Source: Candidatus Dormiibacterota bacterium
GTDB lineage: Bacteria; Vulcanimicrobiota; Vulcanimicrobiia; Vulcanimicrobiales; Vulcanimicrobiaceae
Reading direction: 5' to 3'
Length of the DNA stretch: 40,063 nt
Assembly: GCA_035532035.1 (NCBI GenBank)
Contig: DATKRS010000015.1
Location: 1-40,063 of the forward strand
This document shows, piece after piece, positions 26,618 to 33,625 of this stretch. Position 1 is the stretch's first letter. Each line of letters begins with the position of its first letter. The position numbers and the translations under genes are program-made. Below the pieces are notes generated by a model. The model was given only the letters and a program-made list of their open reading frames with translations, had not been told where the DNA came from and searched no databases.

Positions 26618-26898
26618 AGGTGCTTCACGCCCTCCGGAACGTGATAGAAGGTCGGATGGCGGTAGCGCTTGTCCTCTGACGGCTCGAAAAACGCCTCGCC
26701 TTCCGATGGATCGGTCGCGTGAACGTCGGCGGACCTGACCACCCAGATGCTGACGCCTTCGTTGCGCCGCGTATACAGATCGCGGGCGTTCTCGAGCGCC
26801 ATCCGTGCATCGGTCGCATGCAGGCTTCCAACGTGTTTATGCGCGAGGCCGGCCTCGCTGCGCACGAAGATCTCCCACTGCGGCCACGTCTTGCTCAT
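26614..26898 (-). CDS. paaB: Phenylacetyl-CoA epoxidase subunit PaaB
   Basis: A small 94-residue subunit that bridges PaaAC dimers. [42 protein letters not shown] and the C-terminal [15 protein letters not shown] are strongly conserved PaaB features. The ATG at 26898 overlaps the paaA stop (ATGA). The longer open frame upstream lies inside paaA and is not used. Confidence 0.96.
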   Translation of the reverse strand: MSKTWPQWEIFVRSEAGLAHKHVGSLHATDARMALENARDLYTRRNEGVSIWVVRSADVHATDPSEGEAFFEPSEDKRYRHPTFYHVPEGVKHL

Positions 26899-27860
26899 GC
26901 AGCGCTCCTCGCTTCGGCCTTGCGTGCGTGCTCGGCGGCGGCATCGCGCACCCACGCGCCGTCTTCCCATGCGTCGATCCGTGCCTGCAGACGCTCGCGA
27001 TTGCACGGGCCGTCGCCACGAATCACGCGATAGAACTCGTCCCAATCGACCGCGCCGATCTCGTAATGCTGCGTGGCCTCGTTCCAGCGAAGATCCGGGT
27101 CGGGAATCGTCAGACCGAGACGCTCGGACTGTGGAACCGTCTGATCGACAAACTTCTGGCGCAGCTCGTCGTTCGTGAAGAGCTTGATCTTCCATCGCAG
27201 CGACTGTTCGCTGTGCACCGACGCCGCGTCCGGAGGACCGAACATCATCACCGCCGGCCACCACCACCGATCCAGGGCGTCCTGCGCCATGGCTCGTTGC
27301 GCGGGCGTACCGTGCGCGAGCGTCCACATGATATCGAAGCCTTGACGCTGGTGGAAACTCTCCTCTTTGCAGATGCGTACCATCGCTCGCGCGTAGGGGC
27401 CGTACGAGCAACGCGTAATGGGAATTTGATTGATGATCGCCGCACCGTCGACCAGCCATCCGATGGCACCGACGTCCGCCCATGTCAGCGTCGGGTAGTT
27501 GAAGATGCTTGAATACTTTGCTTTGCCCGAGTGAAGCGCTTCCACCATCTCGTCGCGTGGCGTGCCGAGCGTTTCCGCAGCGCTGTAGAGGTACAGCCCG
27601 TGTCCTGCCTCGTCTTGCACTTTTGCAAGCAAGATCACTTTGCGCTGCAACGACGGCGCGCGCGTGATCCAGTTTCCTTCGGGCAGCATGCCGACGATCT
27701 CCGAGTGGGCATGCTGCGAGATCTGGCGCACCAGCGTCTTGCGGTACGCCTCCGGCATCCAATCCGGCGGTTCGATCTTCACCGATCGATCGAGACGCGC
27801 GTTGAATGCGTCCTCGCGCTCGTCGGCTGCGTTCGGCTTCCCCTCGATGCCGTCGCTCAT
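26895..27860 (-). CDS. paaA: Phenylacetyl-CoA 1,2-epoxidase catalytic subunit PaaA
   Basis: Diiron oxygenase subunit of 321 residues that epoxidises the aromatic ring of phenylacetyl-CoA. Two EXXH motifs are visible: [11 protein letters not shown] near residue 85 and [12 protein letters not shown] near 165, with further acidic residues in the flanking helices supplying the remaining iron ligands. [14 protein letters not shown] and [16 protein letters not shown] are PaaA signatures. It lies 13 bases after paaZ and overlaps paaB. Confidence 0.97.
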   Translation of the reverse strand: MSDGIEGKPNAADEREDAFNARLDRSVKIEPPDWMPEAYRKTLVRQISQHAHSEIVGMLPEGNWITRAPSLQRKVILLAKVQDEAGHGLYLYSAAETLGTPRDEMVEALHSGKAKYSSIFNYPTLTWADVGAIGWLVDGAAIINQIPITRCSYGPYARAMVRICKEESFHQRQGFDIMWTLAHGTPAQRAMAQDALDRWWWPAVMMFGPPDAASVHSEQSLRWKIKLFTNDELRQKFVDQTVPQSERLGLTIPDPDLRWNEATQHYEIGAVDWDEFYRVIRGDGPCNRERLQARIDAWEDGAWVRDAAAEHARKAEARSAA

Positions 27861-27873
27861 CTGCGTGTAGATG

Positions 27874-29928
27874 TTAGACGACCTCCAGCGCCGGCACGTG
27901 AGCCTCGGTTGCGTTCATCGTGAGCAGATCGTACTGCGCGACCACCTCGTCGCTCTGGTTGAAGATCGTCACCGACCAGCGCACCTCGCCATACTCCGCT
28001 TTGCGCGGCGTCTTCTCTTTGACGGTGAGCCGTACGCGCATGGTGTCGCCGGGATAGACCGGCTTGAGGAAGCGCAAGCTCTCCAGGCCGTAGTTCGCGA
28101 GAACCGGCCCGAGCTCGGGCTTCACGAAGAGTCCTGCCGCGAACGAGAGCAGTAGGTACCCGTGCGCGACGCGCCCATCGAAAAACGGGCTCGCCTTCGC
28201 GGCCGCCTCGTCCATGTGCGCGTAGAACCCGTCGCCGGTGAACTGTGCGAAGTGCTCGATGTCCGCGAGCGTCACTTCGCGCGCCCCGGTGTAGAACGTC
28301 TCGCCGACGCGGAGCGCCTCGAAGGAGAGCTCGAACGGGTGGCGCGTCGATGGGTGTTCGGCCGCGCCCGGATTCCATTGACCGCTCACCGATGCCACCC
28401 GCGACGGCGAGCCCTGCACGGCCGTGCGCTGCATGTAGTGGAAGACGCCCCGTACGCCGCCCATCTCCTCACCGCCGCCTGCGCGACCCGGCCCGCCGTG
28501 CACGAGCGGAGCGAGCGGCGAGCCATGCCCGGTCTGCTCCTTCGCGCAGTCACGATCGACGACGAGGACGCGTCCGTGGAACGGAGCGATTCCAAGCACG
28601 ATGTCGTCAACGGCGGCGGCATGGCCGAAGACCGAAGCAACGAGGCTCCCCCCGCCGCGATTGGCGATCTCGATCGCCTGCGCGACGCCGTCGTACGGCA
28701 TCAGCGTCGTTACCGGGCCGAACGCTTCGACGTCGTGGACCTTCGCGGCGTCGAGCGGCCGGTCGCAGCGCAGAACGATCGGCGACATGAACGCACCGGA
28801 TCGATCGTCCGCGCCGACGCAATCGACGTGCGCTGGATCGCCGTAGACGATCGCTGCTTCGGTCGCGAGCTCGGCAACGCGCGCGCGCACGTCGTCTCGC
28901 TGCGCGAGGCTCACGAGGGCGCCCATCGTCGCGCCTTCGGCGCGCGGGCTTCCGACGACGACCTTCTTCAACCGTTCCGTCAGAGCGCGCTGCACGTCGT
29001 CGAGATAGGTGCGGGGAGCGATCGCACGACGGATGCACGTGCAGCGTTGACCTGCCTTCGTCGTGATCTCGCGCACGATCTCCTTGACGAAGAGATCGAA
29101 CTCGGGCGTTCCGGGTGCGGCGTCGGGCGCAAGGATCGCCGCATTGAGGGAGTCACGCTCCGCAACGAATCGCACCGCGTTCTCGCGTACGGCGGGCACG
29201 GCTTGCAGCCGCGTCGACGTCGTGCGGGATCCCGTGAAAGAAACCACGTCCTGCCCCGTCAAGCGATCGAGCGCGTCACCAAGTCCGCCCGCCACGAACT
29301 GCACGCTGCCTTCGGGAAAGATGCCCGAGCGCACGATTTCCTCGAACACGGCGTGGGCGACGTATGCAGAGGGCGTTGCCGGTTTCGCGACGAGGGGTAC
29401 GCCTGCGATGATCGCAGGGGCAAGCTTTTCGAGCATGCCCCAACATGGAAAATTGTACGCGTTGATGTGGATGGCGACGCCATGGAGCGGCGTCATGACG
29501 TGACGCGCGAAGAACGTGCCGCCCTTGGAGAGCGGCTCGAGCGCACCATCGAGCGCGACGTGCGCGTTCGGCAGCTCGCGGCGTCCCTTCGACGCAAACG
29601 AGAACAGCGTCATGATGCCGCCGTCGACGTCGACGAAACAGTCCTTTTGCGTCGCTCCCGTATCGAACGACAACTCGTAGAAACGTTGCTTGTGCTCGGA
29701 GAGATGAAGCGCGAGCCGTTTTACGAGCTCCGCACGTTCGTGAAAGGTCATGCGGCGTAGCGCCGGTCCGCCCACGGCGCGTGCGTGGTCGAGCACGCCT
29801 TGGAAATCGACCCCTTGGCTCGATACGCGCGTCACGACGTGCCCGTCGATCGCCGAGCGCACCTCGACGAATCCCGTTTCTGCCTCGAACCAGCGACCGC
29901 AGACGTAGCTGCGCAGTCTCTCTTCCAT
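27874..29928 (-). CDS. paaZ: Bifunctional oxepin-CoA hydrolase / semialdehyde dehydrogenase PaaZ
   Basis: A 684-residue fusion enzyme that opens the oxepin-CoA ring and oxidises the resulting aldehyde. The N-terminal aldehyde dehydrogenase domain has [37 protein letters not shown] (general-base glutamate) and [10 protein letters not shown] (nucleophilic cysteine). The C-terminal MaoC-type hydratase domain has [12 protein letters not shown] with the Asp/His pair. The ATG at 29928 ([11 protein letters not shown]) is chosen over 29946 because GGAG precedes it and it matches family N-termini; the upstream ATG also overlaps the palindrome. First structural gene after the promoter. Confidence 0.96.
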   Translation of the reverse strand: MEERLRSYVCGRWFEAETGFVEVRSAIDGHVVTRVSSQGVDFQGVLDHARAVGGPALRRMTFHERAELVKRLALHLSEHKQRFYELSFDTGATQKDCFVDVDGGIMTLFSFASKGRRELPNAHVALDGALEPLSKGGTFFARHVMTPLHGVAIHINAYNFPCWGMLEKLAPAIIAGVPLVAKPATPSAYVAHAVFEEIVRSGIFPEGSVQFVAGGLGDALDRLTGQDVVSFTGSRTTSTRLQAVPAVRENAVRFVAERDSLNAAILAPDAAPGTPEFDLFVKEIVREITTKAGQRCTCIRRAIAPRTYLDDVQRALTERLKKVVVGSPRAEGATMGALVSLAQRDDVRARVAELATEAAIVYGDPAHVDCVGADDRSGAFMSPIVLRCDRPLDAAKVHDVEAFGPVTTLMPYDGVAQAIEIANRGGGSLVASVFGHAAAVDDIVLGIAPFHGRVLVVDRDCAKEQTGHGSPLAPLVHGGPGRAGGGEEMGGVRGVFHYMQRTAVQGSPSRVASVSGQWNPGAAEHPSTRHPFELSFEALRVGETFYTGAREVTLADIEHFAQFTGDGFYAHMDEAAAKASPFFDGRVAHGYLLLSFAAGLFVKPELGPVLANYGLESLRFLKPVYPGDTMRVRLTVKEKTPRKAEYGEVRWSVTIFNQSDEVVAQYDLLTMNATEAHVPALEVV

Positions 29929-29939
29929 CTCTCCGCTCC

Positions 29940-29953
29940 CTACCAAATGGTAG
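29940..29953. promoter_or_regulatory. Palindromic operator at the paaZ transcription start
   Basis: CTACCA-AA-TGGTAG is a perfect 6+6 inverted repeat lying directly after the expected start point of the paaZ promoter. Bound repressor would block promoter clearance. The adjacent TetR gene is the natural candidate, with an acyl-CoA such as phenylacetyl-CoA as inducer by analogy with known PaaR proteins; this link is inferred. Confidence 0.65.
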
Positions 29954-29964
29954 GTTCCGACGCT

Positions 29965-29994
29965 ATTTTATCGCTTCCGACGATAGCCCGTCAA
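29965..29994 (-). promoter_or_regulatory. Sigma70-type promoter of the paa operon
   Basis: On the minus strand TTGACG (29994-29989) is followed after 18 bases by TAAAAT (29970-29965). Transcription should begin near 29958. The TGA inside the -35 box is the stop codon of the upstream tetR gene, so the promoter starts exactly where that gene ends. Confidence 0.72.
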
Positions 29995-30572
29995 ATCGCG
30001 CCCAGGCCCTCGAAGACGACGCGTGAGATCGCTCGGGCAATCTGCCAGGCGGCGATGCGCCCGCCGGGTCGATACCATTCCACGACCGAGTTCGACATCC
30101 CGAACGCCAGCCGCGTCGCAAGCCCGGCATCGACGTCCGAGCGAATGCTTCCGTCGCTCTGCGCCGACCGGACGAGTTCGGTCACGTGGGCATCGAATGC
30201 GCGCCGGCGCTCCATCGCCGCGCGCTCGGTCTTCGAGTTGCCGCGTACGCGGAAGAGCACGCTGACCTCCGGCAATAACTGCATCGTTACCTCCGCAACG
30301 CGCACGACGATCGCCTCTAAGCGCGCGCGCGCGTTCCCTTTTCTCGCGGTAGGCTCGTCGAGAACGGCGAAGAGCGCCGTCAACGCACGCTCAAGCCCTC
30401 GCGCAAGCAGCGCCTCTTTGCCCGGCACGTGATGGTAGATGCTCGCTTTCGTGATGCCGGCAGCTTTGGCAATCTCGTCCATCGACGTCGCGTCGAACCC
30501 ACGCTCGGCGAAGATCCGAAACGCGACGTCGGTCAACGAGTCGATATCGTGGCGCTCTCTCGCGTTGACCAT
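29991..30572 (-). CDS. TetR-family regulator, likely of the paa operon
   Basis: A 193-residue regulator. The N-terminal helix-turn-helix is clear: FAERGFDATSMDEIAKAAGITKASIYHHVPGKEALL, near residues 20-55. The helical C-terminal domain would bind the effector. It lies just upstream of paaZ in the same direction, and its stop is part of the paaZ -35 box, so it is the likely repressor binding the palindrome at 29940-29953. The ATG at 30572 is used; the frame is open further upstream, but the extra residues have no TetR similarity. Confidence 0.85.
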   Translation of the reverse strand: MVNARERHDIDSLTDVAFRIFAERGFDATSMDEIAKAAGITKASIYHHVPGKEALLARGLERALTALFAVLDEPTARKGNARARLEAIVVRVAEVTMQLLPEVSVLFRVRGNSKTERAAMERRRAFDAHVTELVRSAQSDGSIRSDVDAGLATRLAFGMSNSVVEWYRPGGRIAAWQIARAISRVVFEGLGAI

Positions 30573-30672
30573 TGCCGCGTAGTGCGCTGCCTCCCCGCCG
30601 TTCCCTCCGCGACAGCCGCGCTCCAAGAGGACGAGCGGGAGGCGGCCCTGACGCCGTCGCAACTCAAGGCTC

Positions 30673-31689
30673 ATGGCTGCAAGAACCCGGCCGAAGCCGG
30701 CTCTCGAGCTTTCAGACGAACAGCTCGTCACGCTTCTGCGCAACATGCTCCTGCAGCGCGCCGTGGACACGCGCGGTTTCCAGTTGAATCGGCAAGGCAA
30801 GATCGGCATCGCCATGGGCTCTGAAGGCCACGAGGCCGTGCAGGCCGGCGCGGGCATGGCGTTCGTGCGCGGGAAAGACTTGCTCTATCCGTATTACCGC
30901 AACACGGGAATCCTCTTGGCCTGCGGGTTCTCACTCGCCGATCTCTTTCGATCGCAGTTCGCACGCGCGACCGACACGACCGCAGGGCGCTCGATCATCA
31001 ATCATGTCACCGGCAAATCGAAGGGGATTGCTTCGATCTCGTCGATCATTGCATCGCAGTGCACGCACGCGGTCGGCGCGGCCTTCGCGTTGAAGTACCG
31101 CGCCGAGAGCGATCGCGCCGTGCTCTGTACGTTCGGCGAAGGCGCGACGAGCGAAGGCGAGTGGCACGAAGCCGTCAACTTCGCAGCCATCCACAGGGTG
31201 CCCGTCGTCTTTCTCTGCGAGAACAATCAGTGGGCGATCTCGACGCACGTGAGCAAGCAGATGGGCAACCCCAACGTCGCCGAACGCGCGCAAGGGTACG
31301 GATTCGAGGGCGTCGCTGTGGATGGCTTCGACCCCGTCGCCGTCTATAGTGCCGTAGAGCGCGCTCGCGAGAAAGCCGTCGCCGGCGGCGGCCCGACGCT
31401 CGTGGAGGCGAAGTGCTATCGCTTTCTCTCGCACACGACCGACGACGACGAGCGCACGTACCGCACGCGCGAAGAGGTCGCGCAAGAGCGAGCGAAGGAC
31501 CCGGTTCCGCGCTTCGAGCAGAGGCTCGTCGAACAAGGCGTTTTGAGCGTCGCGCAAATCGCGACGATGCGCGAAGAGATCACGCGACTCGTCAACGAGA
31601 CGACCGACGCGGTCGAGAACGAGCCATTGCCCGCTCCCGAGACGCTCTATACGCAGGTCTACGCGGGCCCCACCGCCCCTTGGCTCTGA
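30673..31689 (+). CDS. 2-oxoacid dehydrogenase E1 alpha subunit (branched-chain type)
   Basis: A 338-residue thiamine-diphosphate-dependent E1-alpha chain. FGEGATSEGEWHEAVNFAAIH followed by RVPVVFLCENNQWAIS is the TPP/Mg binding motif (GDG appears as GEG, as in several Bacillus homologues). YPYYRNTGILLACG and YRFLSHTTDDDERTYR with the phosphorylation-loop region fit branched-chain (BkdA1-like) rather than pyruvate enzymes. E1-alpha normally works with an E1-beta chain, but none follows here; the next sequence is a decayed transposase. The start ATG at 30673 diverges from tetR across 100 bases. Confidence 0.86.
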   Translation: MAARTRPKPALELSDEQLVTLLRNMLLQRAVDTRGFQLNRQGKIGIAMGSEGHEAVQAGAGMAFVRGKDLLYPYYRNTGILLACGFSLADLFRSQFARATDTTAGRSIINHVTGKSKGIASISSIIASQCTHAVGAAFALKYRAESDRAVLCTFGEGATSEGEWHEAVNFAAIHRVPVVFLCENNQWAISTHVSKQMGNPNVAERAQGYGFEGVAVDGFDPVAVYSAVERAREKAVAGGGPTLVEAKCYRFLSHTTDDDERTYRTREEVAQERAKDPVPRFEQRLVEQGVLSVAQIATMREEITRLVNETTDAVENEPLPAPETLYTQVYAGPTAPWL

Positions 31690-31744
31690 GCCGGAGCCGC
31701 GCCAGGCGAGCGGCGAGCGGCGTCTCCGAGCCGGATACGCCTCG

Positions 31745-31970
31745 CTCAGGACTCTCTGAGACGGCTGGGTCGCTCAGATTGAACCAATGCTGCAAGAAAT
31801 AGATGCGCAGCATCCGCTCCAGCTCGACCGGCGCCATCGGCCTCCTTATAGTAAAACGGCTGCACGATTCTGCGCAGCCGCTTCCAAGGGATTACGCGAT
31901 TCATCTCGCTCAAGAACTTTGCCCGCCTCGTCGTCTTCCCATACCGCTCAACGATGGGGATTCGTCTCAT
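31745..31970 (-). pseudogene. IS5-family transposase N-terminal remnant
   Basis: Two overlapping minus frames together resemble the start of an IS5-type DDE transposase. MRRIPIVERYGKTTRRAKFL, continuing to VIPWKRLRRIVQPFYYK, runs in the first frame; after a frameshift near 31850, MAPVELERMLRIYFLQHWFN and LSDPAVSES follow in the second. Those segments correspond to the family's F-x-EMDRVVPW and RPPxPLERMLRIYFLQxWYxLSDPAxE stretches. Similarity ends around 31745, before the catalytic DDE domain. No terminal inverted repeats were found. It is a non-functional relic directly downstream of the E1-alpha gene. Confidence 0.75.
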
Positions 31971-31986
31971 CCCATGACGCCGGCAA

Positions 31987-32439
31987 TCACAAATCTGGGG
32001 TTGGCGACTTCTTATCCGGCGACACGGGACTCATCAATCCGACAGCGATTCCGTCAGGGTCTTCGATGATCGCGTAGCGTGCGCCCCACAAAGCGTCGTA
32101 CGGTTCTTGCAATCCGCGGTATCCAGCGCCGGTCATGTCGCGGTACAGACCATCCACGTCCGCGCGCGCAGGCACTCCAAATCCGATGACGACTCGGCCG
32201 CTCACGTCTGTTCGATCCTTCCAGCCTGTGTTCCAATGTTGCGCGAATGCGGTGGAATCGAGATCGAAATCCATCACGCGACCCCCTGCCTGGGCTACAC
32301 CGCTGGCATGATGCCCGCCCGTAGGTGTTCGCCACACCCGGTTATTGGGAATCTCCACACCAAGTCTGTGGTAGAACGCAATCGACGCGTCGACATCGCT
32401 GCAAACGACGTTTATCTGGTCGAGGGTCGGCTTGCTCAT
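31987..32439 (-). CDS. VOC-family (glyoxalase/bleomycin-resistance-like) protein
   Basis: A 150-residue two-module VOC-fold protein. LDQINVVCSDVDASIAFYHRLGVEI opens the first beta-alpha-beta-beta-beta unit and YRGLQEPYDALWGARYAIIEDPDGIAVGLMSPV closes the second, with the glutamate/aspartate of EDPDG and an N-terminal acidic/polar ligand region typical of metal-binding members. Substrate unknown. The ATG at 32439 (MSKPTLDQ) follows GGGAAAG; in-frame ATGs at 32445 and 32466 are alternatives. It stands alone next to the IS remnant. Confidence 0.82.
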   Translation of the reverse strand: MSKPTLDQINVVCSDVDASIAFYHRLGVEIPNNRVWRTPTGGHHASGVAQAGGRVMDFDLDSTAFAQHWNTGWKDRTDVSGRVVIGFGVPARADVDGLYRDMTGAGYRGLQEPYDALWGARYAIIEDPDGIAVGLMSPVSPDKKSPTPDL

Positions 32440-32466
32440 GAGCATTTCTTTCCCGCGGTTTGGCAA

Positions 32467-32758
32467 AAGCCATGTAATCTCGAATAAATCAGACCTGCCT
32501 TAATGCAGATTCATCGCACCATTCTGTCGGCGGATAAACGATCGGTCAAAGCCCACAACTCTTTTAGTTCTCCTACGCCGGTGGCTTTGGACATTATGAA
32601 GATCTGAAAATTGTACCCCCTGAGTCGTCTGCGACGTCGGCTCTTGATGGTGTGGACCTGCTGCCGTCCGAGCCTTAGACCCTGGTTCTAGCACCGCGTG
32701 CCATTCGCGCCCACTCCAAGCGCATAAACTTTAAAAAGCCTGAGGGCGACGACAGCCC
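32467..32758. other. Gene-free stretch, lower GC
   Basis: About 290 bases between the VOC gene and the lipoprotein's downstream hairpin, visibly richer in A and T than its surroundings. The only open reading frames are short and show no recognisable protein. A GGGGGTACAATTTT-like motif (minus strand, near 32605-32620) vaguely recalls ends of IS21-type elements, but no transposase is present. I see nothing else in it. Confidence 0.5.
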
Positions 32759-32759
32759 A

Positions 32760-32780
32760 GTGACGCTCGCGAGCCGTCAC
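32760..32780 (-). terminator. Hairpin element, copy A
   Basis: GTGACG and CGTCAC flank CTCGCGAGC, forming a stable stem-loop, with outer CCC/GGG pairs extending it past one mismatch. It lies about 30 bases downstream of the lipoprotein stop on the minus strand and may be its terminator. The same core occurs at 33463-33483 with its terminal G-C pair changed to A-T. Confidence 0.55.
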
Positions 32781-32923
32781 GGGGTGTACGCATGACCCTT
32801 GGGTTGCTTGCCTAGTTGTTCACCCGAAGGTCGTACTGGCAAGTGTCGAAGTTGTGTTTTTCGTCCTGGTGGTGGTCCATGAACGTGACACGGATGTCTT
32901 GCAAACAGCCGCTCTGGATCGTG
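32760..32923 (-). repeat. Diverged direct repeat, unit A (hairpin plus C-terminal module)
   Basis: Unit A covers the hairpin and the last ~37 codons of the lipoprotein. It aligns with unit B at 33463-33623 through the coding stretch TIQSGCLQDIRVTFMDHH to the stop and the following hairpin, with mostly silent or compensatory differences. Homology stops sharply at a shared GTGA. Confidence 0.75.
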
Positions 32924-33336
32924 AATGTCATACGACTGCCGGGGCCGAGAACTTGGTCGGGTTGGAGCCAATCATCGCCCCATTGGTTACTGTTCACCGG
33001 GGAGATGTTGATGTACTCGATGCCTTGATCGGCATTGTTGATGACGGTGAGCGGATGATCCGCCGATGTGGCACCGGAATTGCTCGGATTGCTCTCCGAC
33101 GCACTCGAGGCCGCCGGCGCAGCCGAGGCGGCGGTCGATTCTGCCGGCGCGGGCGAGACGGCGGTCGATTCTGCCGGCGCGGGCGAGACGGCGGCGGGTG
33201 CGGCCGAAGCGGCTACCGGGGCGGCGCCCGGCGACGCTTGCGCGCTCGTGGTTGACGACGAAGACGAGCTGCCGTGGCTGCAAGCCGCAAAAGCGGCGAC
33301 GGTCAGAACGGCGACGATCGATGAAAAACTGCGCAT
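32812..33336 (-). CDS. Small secreted lipoprotein with conserved C-terminal module
   Basis: A 174-residue protein. The N-terminus MRSFSSIVAVLTVAAFAAC is a lipoprotein signal peptide with lipobox AFAAC (Cys19). Then comes a low-complexity Ser/Ala/Pro linker including two exact copies of a 30-base unit (APAESTAVSP-type). The C-terminal ~80 residues (LTVINNADQGIEYINISPVN, WGDDWL, LGPGSRMTFTI, CLQDIRVTFMD, FDTCQYDLRV) resemble a widespread small beta module with the pattern ISPxxxxxWGxDxL...LxxG...CxxDIR. Its function is not known. The ATG at 33336 has AGGAG seven bases upstream. Confidence 0.82.
   Translation of the reverse strand: MRSFSSIVAVLTVAAFAACSHGSSSSSSTTSAQASPGAAPVAASAAPAAVSPAPAESTAVSPAPAESTAASAAPAASSASESNPSNSGATSADHPLTVINNADQGIEYINISPVNSNQWGDDWLQPDQVLGPGSRMTFTIQSGCLQDIRVTFMDHHQDEKHNFDTCQYDLRVNN
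33131..33190. repeat. Two perfect 30-bp tandem repeats in the lipoprotein linker
   Basis: Positions 33131-33160 and 33161-33190 are identical. Each encodes ten linker residues, keeping the reading frame. Such perfect copies suggest recent slippage and a length-variable linker. Confidence 0.9.
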
Positions 33337-33462
33337 GCGCGAACTCCTGTAGAATAGAAGAAGCGAGGCTCTCTTCCTCCCGGTGTTGCGCCAAGCCTGC
33401 GCCAATTTCGTGTGAACGGCGATGCAATCGAGTGCGCGCCCCATTTGGTCGGCACACCCGCC

Positions 33463-33483
33463 ATGACGCTCGCGAGCCGTCAT
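33463..33483 (-). terminator. Hairpin element, copy B
   Basis: Same core as copy A (ATGACG and CGTCAT around CTCGCGAGC), extended by CC/GG at 33461-33485. It lies about 30 bases downstream of the truncated module's TGA, the same place relative to the coding end as copy A. The A-T closing pair in place of G-C keeps the stem. Confidence 0.55.
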
Positions 33484-33623
33484 GGAGGTGCGCGTCACGG
33501 CTCTCCGGGCTTCAGCTGTTCACCCGTAGATCGTACCGGCAGGTGTCGAAGTTGCGCCGTTCGACCTGGTGATGGTCCATGAACGTGACGCGGATGTCTT
33601 GCAGGCAGCCGCTCTGGATGGTG
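33463..33623 (-). repeat. Diverged direct repeat, unit B
   Basis: Second copy of the hairpin-plus-module unit (see 32760-32923). It joins the 3' end of the solute-binding protein gene at the shared GTGA, marking a recombination or deletion junction at about 33623-33626. Confidence 0.75.
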
Positions 33624-33625
33624 AC
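33512..33625 (-). pseudogene. Truncated C-terminal module, in frame after a stop codon
   Basis: The 37 codons VTIQSGCLQDIRVTFMDHHQ through NFDTCRYDLRVNS then TGA are a close copy of the lipoprotein's C-terminus at 32812-32923. They have no start codon or signal peptide. They follow directly and in the same frame after the TAA (33626-33628) of the solute-binding protein, so stop-codon readthrough would append the module. More simply it is the remnant of a deleted paralogue. Confidence 0.75.

Noticed and set aside
28162-29760. 532-codon plus-strand ORF opposite paaZ
   Set aside because: Shadow of the aldehyde dehydrogenase domain.
32590-32640. IS21-like terminal sequence in the gene-free stretch
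   Set aside because: Only a short loose resemblance, with no second end and no transposase.
33131-33190. Short tandem repeats as a CRISPR array
   Set aside because: Directly adjacent copies without spacers, inside a coding linker.
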